The notes: generated from the sequence alone by a model not told the origin. A DNA stretch of 16,112 bases from Nitrospirota bacterium (GCA_003233615.1 QIMB01000031.1:1-16112); one strand, 5' to 3'; shown: positions 1 to 7,076, counted from the stretch's first letter. Program-made: numbers and translations.

Positions 1-780
1 GACCAACCCATAGCCAGTTCTGTCCAATCTTCTTCTGCTACCAGTCAACAGGCTGACCAAGAATTGGCCAAGCTTCGTGAAAACCCGGAAGAATTCCGTA
101 CATTGGTGACAGGAATACAAATTTTCTTGGGACGCTTTGGGTATGGGGTTGGACCCTATACTGGCCAACTCGATCAAGCCACTAAAGATGCGTTAAGGGC
201 CTATCAGAAAAAAACTGGACTGACCGAAACCGGGGATATTAATTTTCACACGCTCAGAAGCCTGACCGAGGATGACAGTGTATTAAGTCGAGTCGTCCCT
301 TTTCTCCCAGCCCAGAGTGCTCAGGTCGAGAAATGGGATGAATGGGTCGAAATGCAGGGGACTTGGATGTTGAAGGAGGGCAATACCGATGATGTGCTCC
401 GTACAACAAGAATTACATGCATGCGGGAATTCCAACGATGTATCGATTCAACAGCTTCTTTGGTGAACAGCAGTACTCCACAGCTGAAAGTTCATACGCA
501 TGTGTATGACATTAAAGAATGGGATGACGATAAGATCGTCTCGCTTCCTTATGATGGAGAAGCCTGCGCCTTGAGTATCCTGCGAATCTCTAAGAAGCCT
601 ATGATTATTACCCGATTCGTGACGCTTCAGGGAAAACCGGGAATGTGCGCAAAGGTGAAAGCCGATGATCAGCAGTATTTGCTGAAAGATGGCCAAGAAA
701 TTTATCAAAGTCTTAAAATGCAAAAGGCCAAGGCCATCCAGCAAATCTTGCAGGTGGCGCAATATTCAAGTGCGAAGTGA
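1..780 (+). CDS. Peptidoglycan-binding-like domain protein (5' end missing)
   Basis: The reading frame is open from base 1, so the true start lies left of the window. An internal TTG at 64 is not a convincing start: the 21 upstream codons are open and read as a Ser/Gln-rich linker. After that linker comes a segment of about 55 residues (bases ~110-280) with the PG_binding_1 pattern: a helix with FLGRFGYGVGPYTGQLD, then ATKDALRAYQ and a closing HTLRSL helix. Such domains usually tether secreted or periplasmic proteins to cell wall glycan. The C-terminal ~165 residues, with several cysteines and a Lys-rich end, match nothing I recognise. The enzymatic or structural part, if any, may be in the missing N-terminus. 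The gene ends about 15 bp before a dyad that separates it from the convergent gene. The domain call is moderately sure and the overall role is unknown. Confidence 0.65.
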   Translation, partial: DQPIASSVQSSSATSQQADQELAKLRENPEEFRTLVTGIQIFLGRFGYGVGPYTGQLDQATKDALRAYQKKTGLTETGDINFHTLRSLTEDDSVLSRVVPFLPAQSAQVEKWDEWVEMQGTWMLKEGNTDDVLRTTRITCMREFQRCIDSTASLVNSSTPQLKVHTHVYDIKEWDDDKIVSLPYDGEACALSILRISKKPMIITRFVTLQGKPGMCAKVKADDQQYLLKDGQEIYQSLKMQKAKAIQQILQVAQYSSAK

Positions 781-795
781 AAAGTAAGGAGTAAA

Positions 796-856
796 AAGAC
801 GGGAGGCGTAGGGGATAAATTCTCCGAGTCACTTTACGCTTCACGCCTCCCGTCTT
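796..856. terminator. Perfect 14-bp dyad between convergent genes
   Basis: AAGACGGGAGGCGT (796-809) is perfectly complementary to ACGCCTCCCGTCTT (843-856), with a 33-nt loop. It lies 15 bp after the stop of the left gene and covers the stop codon of the convergent zinc-ribbon gene, so it could terminate both. The stem is GC-rich but no clean U-tract follows. The right arm starts with TCACGCCTC, which recurs at 9462-9470 in another dyad, so it may be a repeat family serving as a terminator. Confidence 0.5.
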
Positions 857-1202
857 ATCCTTTTCCTCGGTAGAACCACGAGAAGTACAGGCCCGCGACA
901 GCAATCGTAAACAATTGAATCGTTTGGAGAATCGGACTGCGCAAGGCATCCTCTGCCGGGGGTGAGAGAATAAAATGAAATCCCAAAAACTCGGGAGTGC
1001 GATCGAGTGCCGTTTGCCATGGGGGGAAGAGTACGGCCAGGATAAGTAACCCTACCATGATATAGAGGATTCGAAGATTCAGCGGCTCTTGTTTGGGCTC
1101 GTCTTCAATTTTACGGTCGGCCCGAGTTCCGCATTTAGGGCAAAACCGGCCTTTCAGAGTGAGTCCATACCCACAAGACGGACAGGGTTTCGTCTCACTC
1201 AC
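855..1202 (-). CDS. Small zinc-ribbon membrane protein
   Basis: This 115-residue protein begins with a zinc-ribbon made of two knuckles, CPSC (Cys7, Cys10) and CPKC (Cys21, Cys24), typical of the DUF/zinc-ribbon-2 families. A short charged linker follows, then a hydrophobic helix at about 45-59 (ILYIMVGLLILAVLF) and a second near the C-terminus at about 91-110. The predicted arrangement is a cytosolic metal-binding head on a two-helix membrane anchor. The start is ATG at 1202 and no clear Shine-Dalgarno is visible. It is transcribed towards the left gene and shares the dyad with it; gpsA diverges from it on the other side. The function is unknown; small zinc-ribbon membrane proteins of this kind are common and mostly uncharacterised. 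Confidence 0.8.
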   Translation of the reverse strand: MSETKPCPSCGYGLTLKGRFCPKCGTRADRKIEDEPKQEPLNLRILYIMVGLLILAVLFPPWQTALDRTPEFLGFHFILSPPAEDALRSPILQTIQLFTIAVAGLYFSWFYRGKG

Positions 1203-1399
1203 GATTTTTTCAACTTTCTTGTTCTGTAAGGAGTGAATGGTGAGAAGTCAGGAGTCACAACGAAGAGTCATTCTACTTCTTCTCTAAGTAACAAAACACT
1301 GTGAATCAATTCAGAGTGCTTCCCGCACGCTTTGCGTCTTCGTATCTCTCATCTTGCCGTTTTTCTCCTCCACCGTCTAGCTCCTTGCTCACGACCAAT

Positions 1400-1427
1400 T
1401 TGACTCATTCATCTTCAATCCTATAAT
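1400..1427 (+). promoter_or_regulatory. Sigma70-type promoter for gpsA-larB
   Basis: TTGACT (1400-1405) and TATAAT (1422-1427) are separated by 16 bp. The -35 matches consensus at 5 of 6 positions and the -10 at 6 of 6. Transcription would start near 1434, leaving a leader of about 145 nt before the gpsA GTG. It is the best promoter match in the window. Confidence 0.65.
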
Positions 1428-1513
1428 TTCTCTAAGAATAATCACTCCCTCTTCTATGCTGGGTGTCGTTGCTTCTCACATCATTTTGATTCATTCTTTT
1501 CTCATTCTTTCCG

Positions 1514-1529
1514 TTGGTCAATGGACCAA
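1514..1529 (+). repeat. Short inverted repeat in the gpsA leader
   Basis: TTGGTC and GACCAA flank a 4-nt loop (AATG); a G-T wobble and a C-G pair can extend the stem to eight pairs. It lies downstream of the predicted promoter and about 50 nt before the chosen GTG start, so it could be an RNA hairpin or a small operator. No function is implied beyond the symmetry. Confidence 0.3.
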
Positions 1530-1577
1530 TGTTGTGAAGCACTATCACATTTCATTCCATCTTTCAAAGGATATGAC

Positions 1578-2645
1578 GTGACCACATCTTCTTTTCGAGT
1601 GGTTTCTGTGATAGGGGCTGGAGCGTGGGGAACCGCATTAGCCCACTTACTTGCCACAAAAGGGTTGAATATTCGCCTCTGGGCCTACGAACCAGAAGTG
1701 GTTGCGAGCATAGACGCCCAACGCGAAAATACCTGGTACCTACGGGATGTCGTCCTTCCTAACTCCATCCAAGCCATGAACAGTCTGTCCGATTGCATAC
1801 AGGGCACAGATCTTATCGTGTTAGTCGTGCCTTCTCATACGATGGCCGGCATGATGACACAACTCCGTCCTATTCTGAAAAAACCCATACCCATTACGAT
1901 CGCCACAAAAGGCATTGAAGAAGGGACCCTGCGATTAATGAGTCAGGTCGTCGAAGACCACTTGCCTGATACGTGGCACACGTGGCTCACGGTTCTCTCT
2001 GGCCCGAGCTTCGCCGCTGAAGTCTGTCGCTGGAAACCGACAACCATCTTATTAGCCGGGAAGGACTTTAATTTAGTCAATCGGCTCCAACAGGTATTTC
2101 TCACTCCACAGTTTCGGGTCTACGCGGGCCTCGACATGATTGGCGCCCAGCTAGGCGGCGCCCTCAAGAATGTCATGGCCATCGCGGCAGGCGTTGTCGA
2201 CGGTTTAGATTTGGGGGCAAATGCCCGAGCCGCTCTTATCACCAGAGGATTGGCAGAAATGATTCGTTTGGGGCGAGCGATGGGGGCCGATACATCGACA
2301 TTTTATGGCCTCTCAGGCTTGGGCGATTTGGTGTTAACCAGCACTGGCACCCTCAGCCGCAATTACCAAGCCGGCCTCCAACTGGCGAAAGGCGTAGATA
2401 TGGCGACCCTCCGAAACAGTACGCGCACCGTCGCAGAAGGTATCAACACCTCCCGTGCGGCCATGGGCCTCGCGTCCCAACATAAGGTGGACATGCCCAT
2501 TGTTGAAGGTGTGTACCGAGTACTCTTCGAAGGAAATAATCCGCGACACATCGTCAGTGATCTCATGGCGCGAACAGCCAAAAGCGAAACGGAAAGTCTC
2601 TTATCTGATGGTATGCATACCTTTACCCACTCAAGTCATTCATGA
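1578..2645 (+). CDS. gpsA: NAD(P)-dependent glycerol-3-phosphate dehydrogenase
   Basis: GpsA reduces dihydroxyacetone phosphate to sn-glycerol-3-phosphate, the backbone for phospholipid synthesis, in the cytosol. The N-terminal Rossmann motif is GAGAWGTALA, followed by VVPSHTM, the IATKGIE strand, LSGPSFAAEV, GGALKNVMAIAAG with the catalytic Lys, and GLSGLGDLVLT with NYQAG. All of these are family signatures. The frame is open back to an ATG at 1521, but the GTG at 1578 is preceded by AAAGGA at a 6-nt spacing and places the Rossmann strand near the N-terminus as in other GpsA proteins. The product is then 355 aa, against about 330-340 usual. The stop overlaps the larB ATG (ATGA), so the two are translationally coupled. 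Confidence 0.95.
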   Translation: MTTSSFRVVSVIGAGAWGTALAHLLATKGLNIRLWAYEPEVVASIDAQRENTWYLRDVVLPNSIQAMNSLSDCIQGTDLIVLVVPSHTMAGMMTQLRPILKKPIPITIATKGIEEGTLRLMSQVVEDHLPDTWHTWLTVLSGPSFAAEVCRWKPTTILLAGKDFNLVNRLQQVFLTPQFRVYAGLDMIGAQLGGALKNVMAIAAGVVDGLDLGANARAALITRGLAEMIRLGRAMGADTSTFYGLSGLGDLVLTSTGTLSRNYQAGLQLAKGVDMATLRNSTRTVAEGINTSRAAMGLASQHKVDMPIVEGVYRVLFEGNNPRHIVSDLMARTAKSETESLLSDGMHTFTHSSHS

Positions 2646-3397
2646 ATCAAAAACAATTAACCGCGTTACTCAAAGGGGTCCAAGACCGTAGCCTGACCAT
2701 CCCGCAGGCCCTCCTCCAACTTCGCACTCTCCCATATGAAGACATGGGGTTTGCGTCTGTGGATCACCATCGAGCGCTGCGTCAAGGATTTCCCGAAGTT
2801 CTGTTGTGCGAAGGCAAAACCTCTGCGCAAATTGTGGCCATTGCCAAGAAGCTCTTGCAATCCAAAGGGCCGTTCCTCGCCACTCGAGTCGACCCTGGCA
2901 TCGCCAAACAACTCGTGCGATTACATCGCAAGGCGGTCTATCACAAAATGGCGAGAATCGTGGCGGTCTCCGACTCTGCTCAAAAGAAAGAAGGACTCGT
3001 CGTGCTGGTGACGGCGGGAACCTCAGATATTCCGGTGGCAGAAGAAGCTCGTATTACCGCAGAGGTGATGGGGAGTCATGTGACGACATTGTATGATGTC
3101 GGTGTGGCAGGCATTCATCGCTTACTGGATCAACAGGCTATTCTGCATCAAGGCAACGTGGTCATTGTCGTAGCTGGAATGGATGGCGTCCTGCCCAGTG
3201 TGGTGGGAGGGTTAATTGATCGCCCAATTGTGGCAGTCCCAACGAGTCAAGGATACGGAGCGAACTTTGGTGGTCTGGCACCGTTGCTCACCATGTTGAA
3301 TGCTTGTTCATCAGGTATTGGCGTCATGAACATCGATAACGGATTCGGGGCAGGCTGTCTAGCGCATCGCATTAATGCTGGAGTGGTTTCTCCATAG
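2642..3397 (+). CDS. larB: Nickel-pincer cofactor biosynthesis protein LarB
   Basis: LarB carboxylates and hydrolyses nicotinic acid adenine dinucleotide, the first step towards the nickel-pincer nucleotide (NPN) cofactor of lactate racemase-type enzymes. The 251-aa length is normal. The C-terminal half belongs to the PurE/AIR-carboxylase fold and carries GTSDIPVAEEA, YDVGVAGIHRLL, AGMDGVLPSVVGGL, VAVPTSQGYGANFGGLA and NIDNGFGAG, all diagnostic. The N-terminal part (EDMGFASVDHHRALRQGFPE) also matches LarB. Such proteins used to be annotated as AIR carboxylases, but PurE itself is shorter and lacks this N-terminus. Start ATG overlaps the gpsA stop. The last 26 bp overlap the convergent gene. 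larC lies 3.7 kb downstream on the same strand; larE and larA are not in the window. Confidence 0.93.
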   Translation: MNQKQLTALLKGVQDRSLTIPQALLQLRTLPYEDMGFASVDHHRALRQGFPEVLLCEGKTSAQIVAIAKKLLQSKGPFLATRVDPGIAKQLVRLHRKAVYHKMARIVAVSDSAQKKEGLVVLVTAGTSDIPVAEEARITAEVMGSHVTTLYDVGVAGIHRLLDQQAILHQGNVVIVVAGMDGVLPSVVGGLIDRPIVAVPTSQGYGANFGGLAPLLTMLNACSSGIGVMNIDNGFGAGCLAHRINAGVVSP

Positions 3398-4277
3398 AAG
3401 AACCTGAAGATTCAGTCGGAGCCTGAATAAGAGGCGGTTCGAGGATAATCGGTGCAGCTAAGTCTCCAGCAGGCAACACCGTTTTAGTTTCAGAAGAAAT
3501 CGGAATTTTCGAATCAGATTCCTCAGATACTGTTTCTACGTTGTCCTTCGACTCCAGGACTTTCTCCTCCACAATTCCCTTGGCAGCATCAGACTTCTGG
3601 AGCATACTCTTCCCTCCCTCATGGCTCAGCTCTCCTTGTCCAACCGTGGATTGCTCACCCACAATTAACTTATCCTCCACCACAAGAAGATCATCCGTCG
3701 CCAAGACTTTTTGCTGTAGCGCTTCAACCTCGGCAGGAACATCAGGCTCTGGTGCAAGCGGAGGCAACACTTCTCCCACATAGGCCAAGGCCTCTAATGT
3801 CCCTTGAATGCGGTGTGACACAATTTTTGTTCGAGGACCATTGCCCTTATCTTCCAGCAACTTGGCTTGAATCTCATAAAAATAGGAACCATCCGTGACA
3901 AAACGATCATATTGATCCTTCCCATCCCAGACCAGATTCATTGGCACCATTCTCACGGTTCCACCCTGAGTCACTTCGGCCAGGGATAACCGTCGACTCA
4001 CAAAACTCATGGTGCGACGGGTAGGCGACGTGATAAGAACGGAAACTTCAAGGACTTTGCTCTCGACAGCAGATAACGGCACCTTCAACATCATGGAAAC
4101 CGTCAATGGACTTTTCCCGATAATAAAAGGATCAGGAGAGATCACCACATCTTCAACCTTCACGGGAGAAATAAACCGCTTTCTTTTTTTTCGAGCATCG
4201 GCCTGCTCGCAGAAAAACAGCATAACGATCATGCTTAGACCTATCACCATCAGCTTAGGAAAAATTCTTCGATCCAA
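3372..4277 (-). CDS. Secreted protein with FlgD-like Ig domain
   Basis: The predicted protein has 301 residues. A signal peptide spans about residues 1-28: DRRIFPK, a hydrophobic core VIGLSMIVMLFF, then EQADA before a basic RKKRKR stretch. Residues ~38-140 look like a beta-sandwich ending in WDGKDQYDRFVTDGSYFYEI, the pattern of FlgD Ig-like repeats in flagellar hook caps and many cell-surface proteins. The rest (~160-301) is Glu/Ser/Val-rich and probably disordered. The TTG at 4277 is chosen because AAGAGGTG lies 4 nt upstream and the predicted -10 box falls downstream of the alternative TTG at 4334. It is not a flagellar hook protein: there are no flagellar neighbours and the N-terminal FlgD domain is absent. 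Its 3' end overlaps larB by 26 bp. Confidence 0.72.
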   Translation of the reverse strand: MDRRIFPKLMVIGLSMIVMLFFCEQADARKKRKRFISPVKVEDVVISPDPFIIGKSPLTVSMMLKVPLSAVESKVLEVSVLITSPTRRTMSFVSRRLSLAEVTQGGTVRMVPMNLVWDGKDQYDRFVTDGSYFYEIQAKLLEDKGNGPRTKIVSHRIQGTLEALAYVGEVLPPLAPEPDVPAEVEALQQKVLATDDLLVVEDKLIVGEQSTVGQGELSHEGGKSMLQKSDAAKGIVEEKVLESKDNVETVSEESDSKIPISSETKTVLPAGDLAAPIILEPPLIQAPTESSGSSMEKPLQH

Positions 4278-4320
4278 CAGGCACCTCTTTTCTTGTGGAT
4301 GTTTCACAAACGATCTTTCT

Positions 4321-4350
4321 ATTATGCCAAACAATTTTTCTTCATACCAA
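4321..4350 (-). promoter_or_regulatory. Predicted promoter of the FlgD-Ig-like gene
   Basis: On the minus strand TTGGTA (4350-4345) and CATAAT (4326-4321) are 18 bp apart. A TGG extension precedes the -10, giving an extended -10 with 5 of 6 matches. Transcription would begin near 4314, about 37 nt before the TTG start at 4277. Confidence 0.45.
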
Positions 4351-4452
4351 TAAATGTTTTGTGGATGTCGGCAATCGAAATTGATTGGCTAAATCACAAG
4401 CTCGTTCGTAATGGGGCACAATCGGGATTTGGATTATTTAGAAAGACGGTCT

Positions 4453-4797
4453 TTAGGATTTCTCCTCAAGATCTTGCAAGAGCTGTGAGACCTTGAGTCT
4501 TAAGACCGGCAGATCCCGTTCAACGACATCCCATACAAGCTGGAGATTGACGCCAAAGTAGTCGTGGATCAGTTTGTCTCTCATGCCGGCGATAGGCTTC
4601 CATGAGATATTGGTATGAGCCTCCTTGAGTGAGGGAGACAGGCGTTTGGTCGCCTCGCCTATGATTTCAAGATTGCGTACAACAGCGTCTTGGGTCTTTC
4701 GGTCAGCAAGAAAACTTTCCTTGCCAGTCGCGGTATATTCCAAGACAGATTGGATGGCGTCTCGAATATGTAGAAGGTAGATGCGGTCGTCCTTCAT
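4453..4797 (-). CDS. hepT: HepT-like HEPN RNase toxin (DUF86)
   Basis: This 114-residue all-helical protein has the DUF86/HepT layout: MKDDRIYLLHIRDAI at the start, AVVRNLEIIGEA in the middle, then the HEPN RNase motif R-x4-H-x-Y as RDKLIHDY (Arg73, His78, Tyr80), followed by VNLQLVWDVVERDLP. In characterised pairs HepT is an RNase that cleaves RNA or tRNA, and the partner MntA inactivates it by attaching AMP to the motif tyrosine, which is present here. The start ATG overlaps the mntA stop by four bases and has no Shine-Dalgarno of its own, so translation is likely coupled. All catalytic residues are intact, so the toxin is probably active. Confidence 0.88.
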   Translation of the reverse strand: MKDDRIYLLHIRDAIQSVLEYTATGKESFLADRKTQDAVVRNLEIIGEATKRLSPSLKEAHTNISWKPIAGMRDKLIHDYFGVNLQLVWDVVERDLPVLRLKVSQLLQDLEEKS

Positions 4798-5084
4798 AAG
4801 GAGACGGCTTCGGCGTGAATGCGCTGTTCGAGGTAGGGACTGAGTCCCTCATCGGTAAGGATATCCACTTTTCGGTCGAGAAACGCTTCCAGCTCTTGGC
4901 TCAGTTTAATCAAATCCAGCAGGCTGCGCCCCCGATCCATCTCCACTAACAAGTCGATGTCACTTGTGGGGCCAGCTTCCCCTCGGGCAACGGACCCAAA
5001 CACACGCAGGTTGTGTGCTCCATGTTGCGCAGCAAGCTGGATAATGTGATCTCGTCTTGCTCTGAGCATGTCAGTAGTGGTCAT
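4794..5084 (-). CDS. mntA: MntA-like nucleotidyltransferase antitoxin
   Basis: The product is 96 aa, a minimal nucleotidyltransferase. It has the motif GS-x10-D-x-D (Gly30-Ser31, Asp42 and Asp44, within FGSVARGEAGPTSDIDLLV) and a third acidic residue in KVDIL (Asp74). Members of this family adenylylate the HepT tyrosine and so neutralise the toxin. The frame stays open to 5165, but the ATG at 5084 is chosen because GGAG lies 7 nt upstream, it gives the family's usual length, and a good promoter sits immediately before it at 5111-5139. It overlaps hepT by four bases, with the antitoxin gene first. Flanking repeats and unrelated neighbours suggest a mobile cassette. Confidence 0.88.
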   Translation of the reverse strand: MTTTDMLRARRDHIIQLAAQHGAHNLRVFGSVARGEAGPTSDIDLLVEMDRGRSLLDLIKLSQELEAFLDRKVDILTDEGLSPYLEQRIHAEAVSL

Positions 5085-5110
5085 AATTGCGCTCCACGTT
5101 CTCTCCCAAC

Positions 5111-5139
5111 AGGATACCCACTGACACCTCATCTGACAA
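5111..5139 (-). promoter_or_regulatory. Predicted promoter of mntA-hepT
   Basis: On the minus strand TTGTCA (5139-5134) and TATCCT (5116-5111) are separated by exactly 17 bp. Matches to consensus are 5 of 6 and 4 of 6. Transcription would start near 5104, about 20 nt before the mntA ATG. No obvious palindromic operator overlaps it. Confidence 0.55.
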
Positions 5140-5244
5140 GCACATCTAGCTGCGACCAAGAGCATAGGGGATCAGAGAACGTATAGCTGAGTGCGAAGAG
5201 GGACGGAATACTCAATGATAAATATTCCACGACAGGCCAATAGC

Positions 5245-5300
5245 GTGGCTGAACCGCATGGGAACCAAAAGCCTCGACGGGGCCAACGTGGTTTAGGGTT
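5245..5300. repeat. Diverged copy of intergenic repeat (partial)
   Basis: Aligning 5245-5300 by eye to 6634-6691 gives roughly 70% identity with a few small gaps. Shared blocks include GAACCG, GGGAACC, CGAC-GGGCCAA and a closing GGGT. It is probably a decayed fragment of the same family as the longer copy at 6526-6742. Confidence 0.5.
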
Positions 5301-5419
5301 ATTGTGGGAGTGGTGCACTTATGAGTTGAATCCGCCAATCCAATTGTCTGACAAAAAAATAAAAATTCTCCTTATGCCAAGACGTTAGAGGTGGTCCCAC
5401 TTTACCCCTTCCTTAATAC

Positions 5420-6427
5420 CTACTGTTTGATTTTGAAATTTGCAATTCGATAGGACGATATGAAATCCGCAATCAGTTCCTTCTGATCTGCTTTGAGCTG
5501 CTCCAATGAAACCGACTCCACTATCGCCACTTTTCTTTGCCGCCATGTTTCGACCCACGCATAAATTTTGGGATTCCGTGCGATAAGCGCCTGTTCAGTT
5601 AACAGTAAGGTGGCGGTATAGAGAACTTTATTGGGACATTCTCCAGTGGGCTGAGAATCCAAATCTAAGCTCAGATGCCTTGAAGTATGAGAATCAGGGG
5701 TAGACCAAAAATGCAAACCAGCTTGTTCTAACTGCTGTGTTGCCCGGCGGCCGATTTGGCCAGAATATTTTCCTGCCCACGCCCCAAACCTCACCTTGCT
5801 GAGATTTAAGCCCACTAAGCTTTCATGAGCACTGGGTTCGTGCTCATCTGAAGGGTGTGCCTCGCCCATGGCTTGGTCCTCCTCTAAAGGAACCTCTTGA
5901 GGATCGGGGAAATACTCAGTATAGGCATGGAGGCCCAACAGATAATTCCCAATAAATTTTTCCATGAACTCATCCAAGTCGGCCTCAAACTCTTCTCGTG
6001 TCATCTTCGGGAGGATGTGTGGTGCCCCTTGGCTTGACCAAGTTGAATTATCAATCACGCGTCTTCCATTTCTACTTCCTGGAATGACCTTGTCCCTCAA
6101 TTCCATGCCGTGGTCATAGAGAAACTTCCCAGGACATACCTCTCCAAGAGGTTCGGGCTTCAGTGTCACTTGTAAAACAGCCTTGTTTTTCTGCGCGGAC
6201 TTCGACGGATTCCAAGATATGCCGGCTTTAGCAAAGTGGTTAAGGGCACGGTGGTATAGGTGGTCTTCGAGGTCGGGCGGTGAAATGATCTGTAAACTCA
6301 CCGTCTCAAGATCAAGCCCTGTCGTCGTGGGGGTATGTCCATTCCCTGCCCAGCTCATATAATCGTGCCTGAACCCTCCGACCCACACGGCAAGAAAGAC
6401 CGCTATGGACAAAACCATTTGTTTCAT
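5420..6427 (-). CDS. Secreted protein with internally duplicated unknown domain
   Basis: The 335-aa protein starts with a signal peptide (MKQMVLSIAVFLAVWVGGF) and is otherwise soluble, so it is likely periplasmic or exported. I do not recognise the family. Residues ~40-166 and ~207-332 are two copies of one domain joined by an acidic, His/Glu-rich linker. They share GE(V)CPxKxLY (Cys98 and Cys264), a Trp 31-32 residues later (Trp130, Trp295), and FIxxY 27-28 residues after that (158-162, 322-326), plus an RA(x)nAG helix early on. Each copy has one conserved Cys, which could pair across the halves. The ATG at 6427 has GGAG at 6 nt; an in-frame ATG at 6454 also has GGAG at 5 nt and would add nine residues. 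Confidence 0.75.
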   Translation of the reverse strand: MKQMVLSIAVFLAVWVGGFRHDYMSWAGNGHTPTTTGLDLETVSLQIISPPDLEDHLYHRALNHFAKAGISWNPSKSAQKNKAVLQVTLKPEPLGEVCPGKFLYDHGMELRDKVIPGSRNGRRVIDNSTWSSQGAPHILPKMTREEFEADLDEFMEKFIGNYLLGLHAYTEYFPDPQEVPLEEDQAMGEAHPSDEHEPSAHESLVGLNLSKVRFGAWAGKYSGQIGRRATQQLEQAGLHFWSTPDSHTSRHLSLDLDSQPTGECPNKVLYTATLLLTEQALIARNPKIYAWVETWRQRKVAIVESVSLEQLKADQKELIADFISSYRIANFKIKQ

Positions 6428-6776
6428 ATTCCACTCCATCCATGAGTCAGACATGTAATCTCCATTGACAAACTGTCATTGCCTAAGAAAGACCTTCAAC
6501 ATTCCTTTAGATTATTCTGAGAAAATATGGCCTTTGGCGTGGCCGAGCCGTGCAGCCGACTGCGGAGATTCGGCGGCGCATTGTCTGAGCCCTTCGACAA
6601 AACTCATGATAGACTCCGCGAGTTGGCGGTGGAATCGGCGAACCGACCAGGGAACCCGAAAGGCCACGACAGGGCCAATATGGCTTTGGGTCCTTTTGCC
6701 AAAGCACAAGGGCCTCGCCTGCCGGCGAGACGAAACCCAGGGAATTACAATTATTTCCTTCTCAAGCCCATTCCCA
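6428..6776. other. Intergenic gap holding the repeat
   Basis: The gap lies between the secreted duplicated-domain protein and the small membrane protein. Apart from the repeat at 6526-6742 and the Shine-Dalgarno of the gene to the left, I see nothing in it. Confidence 0.5.
6526..6742. repeat. Structured intergenic repeat element
   Basis: This is a GC-richer block in an otherwise AT-rich gap. It contains two hairpins: GCTTTGG (6683-6689) with CCAAAGC (6699-6705), and CTCGCC (6714-6719) with GGCGAG (6724-6729). Part of it (6634-6691) is repeated in diverged form at 5245-5300. Overlapping frames on both strands are open (up to 114 codons) but give Arg/Pro/Ser-rich translations typical of repeats, not proteins. 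Boundaries are approximate. The style matches dispersed intergenic repeats I associate with Nitrospira-type genomes; that is recollection, not a search result. Confidence 0.55.
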
Positions 6777-7025
6777 TTAATTTTCACTTAGATAAAAACT
6801 CAAATACACTCCCAAGCAACTCCAGAATATCATCCCTACCCAAAAACAAGGATTTTTTATTGTTCTCATGAAATCATTTACATTTGAATTATCAGAGGTC
6901 TTATATTGCTCTGGACAATAATATCCTATGCTCAAATACCTCAAAATTAATTCTCCTGTTTTGATCATTACATAGGGACCAAACAACAAGATCGATTCTA
7001 AGGCCCAAAAAAATAAATCAATCAT
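6777..7025 (-). CDS. Small two-helix membrane protein
   Basis: The 82-aa product has a hydrophobic segment at about residues 4-33 (LFFWALESILLFGPYVMI) and another at about 61-78 (FWVGMIFWSCLGVYLSF), separated by a polar loop with Cys37 and a basic RTIKNPC stretch. This suggests a hairpin in the inner membrane. The composition is coherent for a membrane protein, but the gene has no recognisable Shine-Dalgarno before its ATG, and the DNA from about 6760 to 7130 is distinctly AT-rich compared with the flanks. I do not recognise a family. It may be a recently acquired gene, or a chance open frame in AT-rich DNA; the former seems somewhat more likely. Confidence 0.5.
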   Translation of the reverse strand: MIDLFFWALESILLFGPYVMIKTGELILRYLSIGYYCPEQYKTSDNSNVNDFMRTIKNPCFWVGMIFWSCLGVYLSFYLSEN

Positions 7026-7076
7026 GGTAGTAGCGTGAAGGTTCTAAAGCTAGGCTCAAAATCTCTTGTTGAATTT

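Larger units (their letters stand above)
1203..1577. other. Intergenic region and gpsA leader
   Basis: This spacer of about 375 bp lies between the divergent zinc-ribbon gene and gpsA. It contains GTAAGGAGT at 1226-1234, which repeats the same nine bases at 784-792, the gpsA promoter at 1400-1427, and a short hairpin at 1514-1529. I see no credible coding region or RNA gene in it. Confidence 0.6.
5085..5419. other. Intergenic spacer upstream of mntA
   Basis: These 335 bp lie between mntA and the 3' end of the next minus-strand gene. They contain the mntA promoter and a diverged copy of the intergenic repeat (5245-5300). Two short frames run through it, but neither resembles a protein and I consider them non-coding. 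Confidence 0.55.

Noticed and set aside
2642..3397. Annotation as AIR carboxylase (PurE)
   Set aside because: The N-terminal domain, length (251 aa) and GMDGVLPSVVGGL pattern fit LarB; PurE is about 160-170 aa.
4293..4496. Plus-strand 67-codon frame opposite the FlgD-Ig-like promoter
   Set aside because: It runs antisense to a predicted promoter and the hepT 3' end, starts with TTG and has no Shine-Dalgarno.
5129..5338. Minus-strand 69-codon frame upstream of mntA
   Set aside because: It covers the mntA promoter and the repeat copy and has no family resemblance; probably non-coding.
6527..6871. Plus-strand 114-codon frame and antisense 91- and 66-codon frames
   Set aside because: All lie wholly or partly in the intergenic repeat; they are Arg/Pro-rich and compete with each other, so none is credible as a gene without outside evidence.
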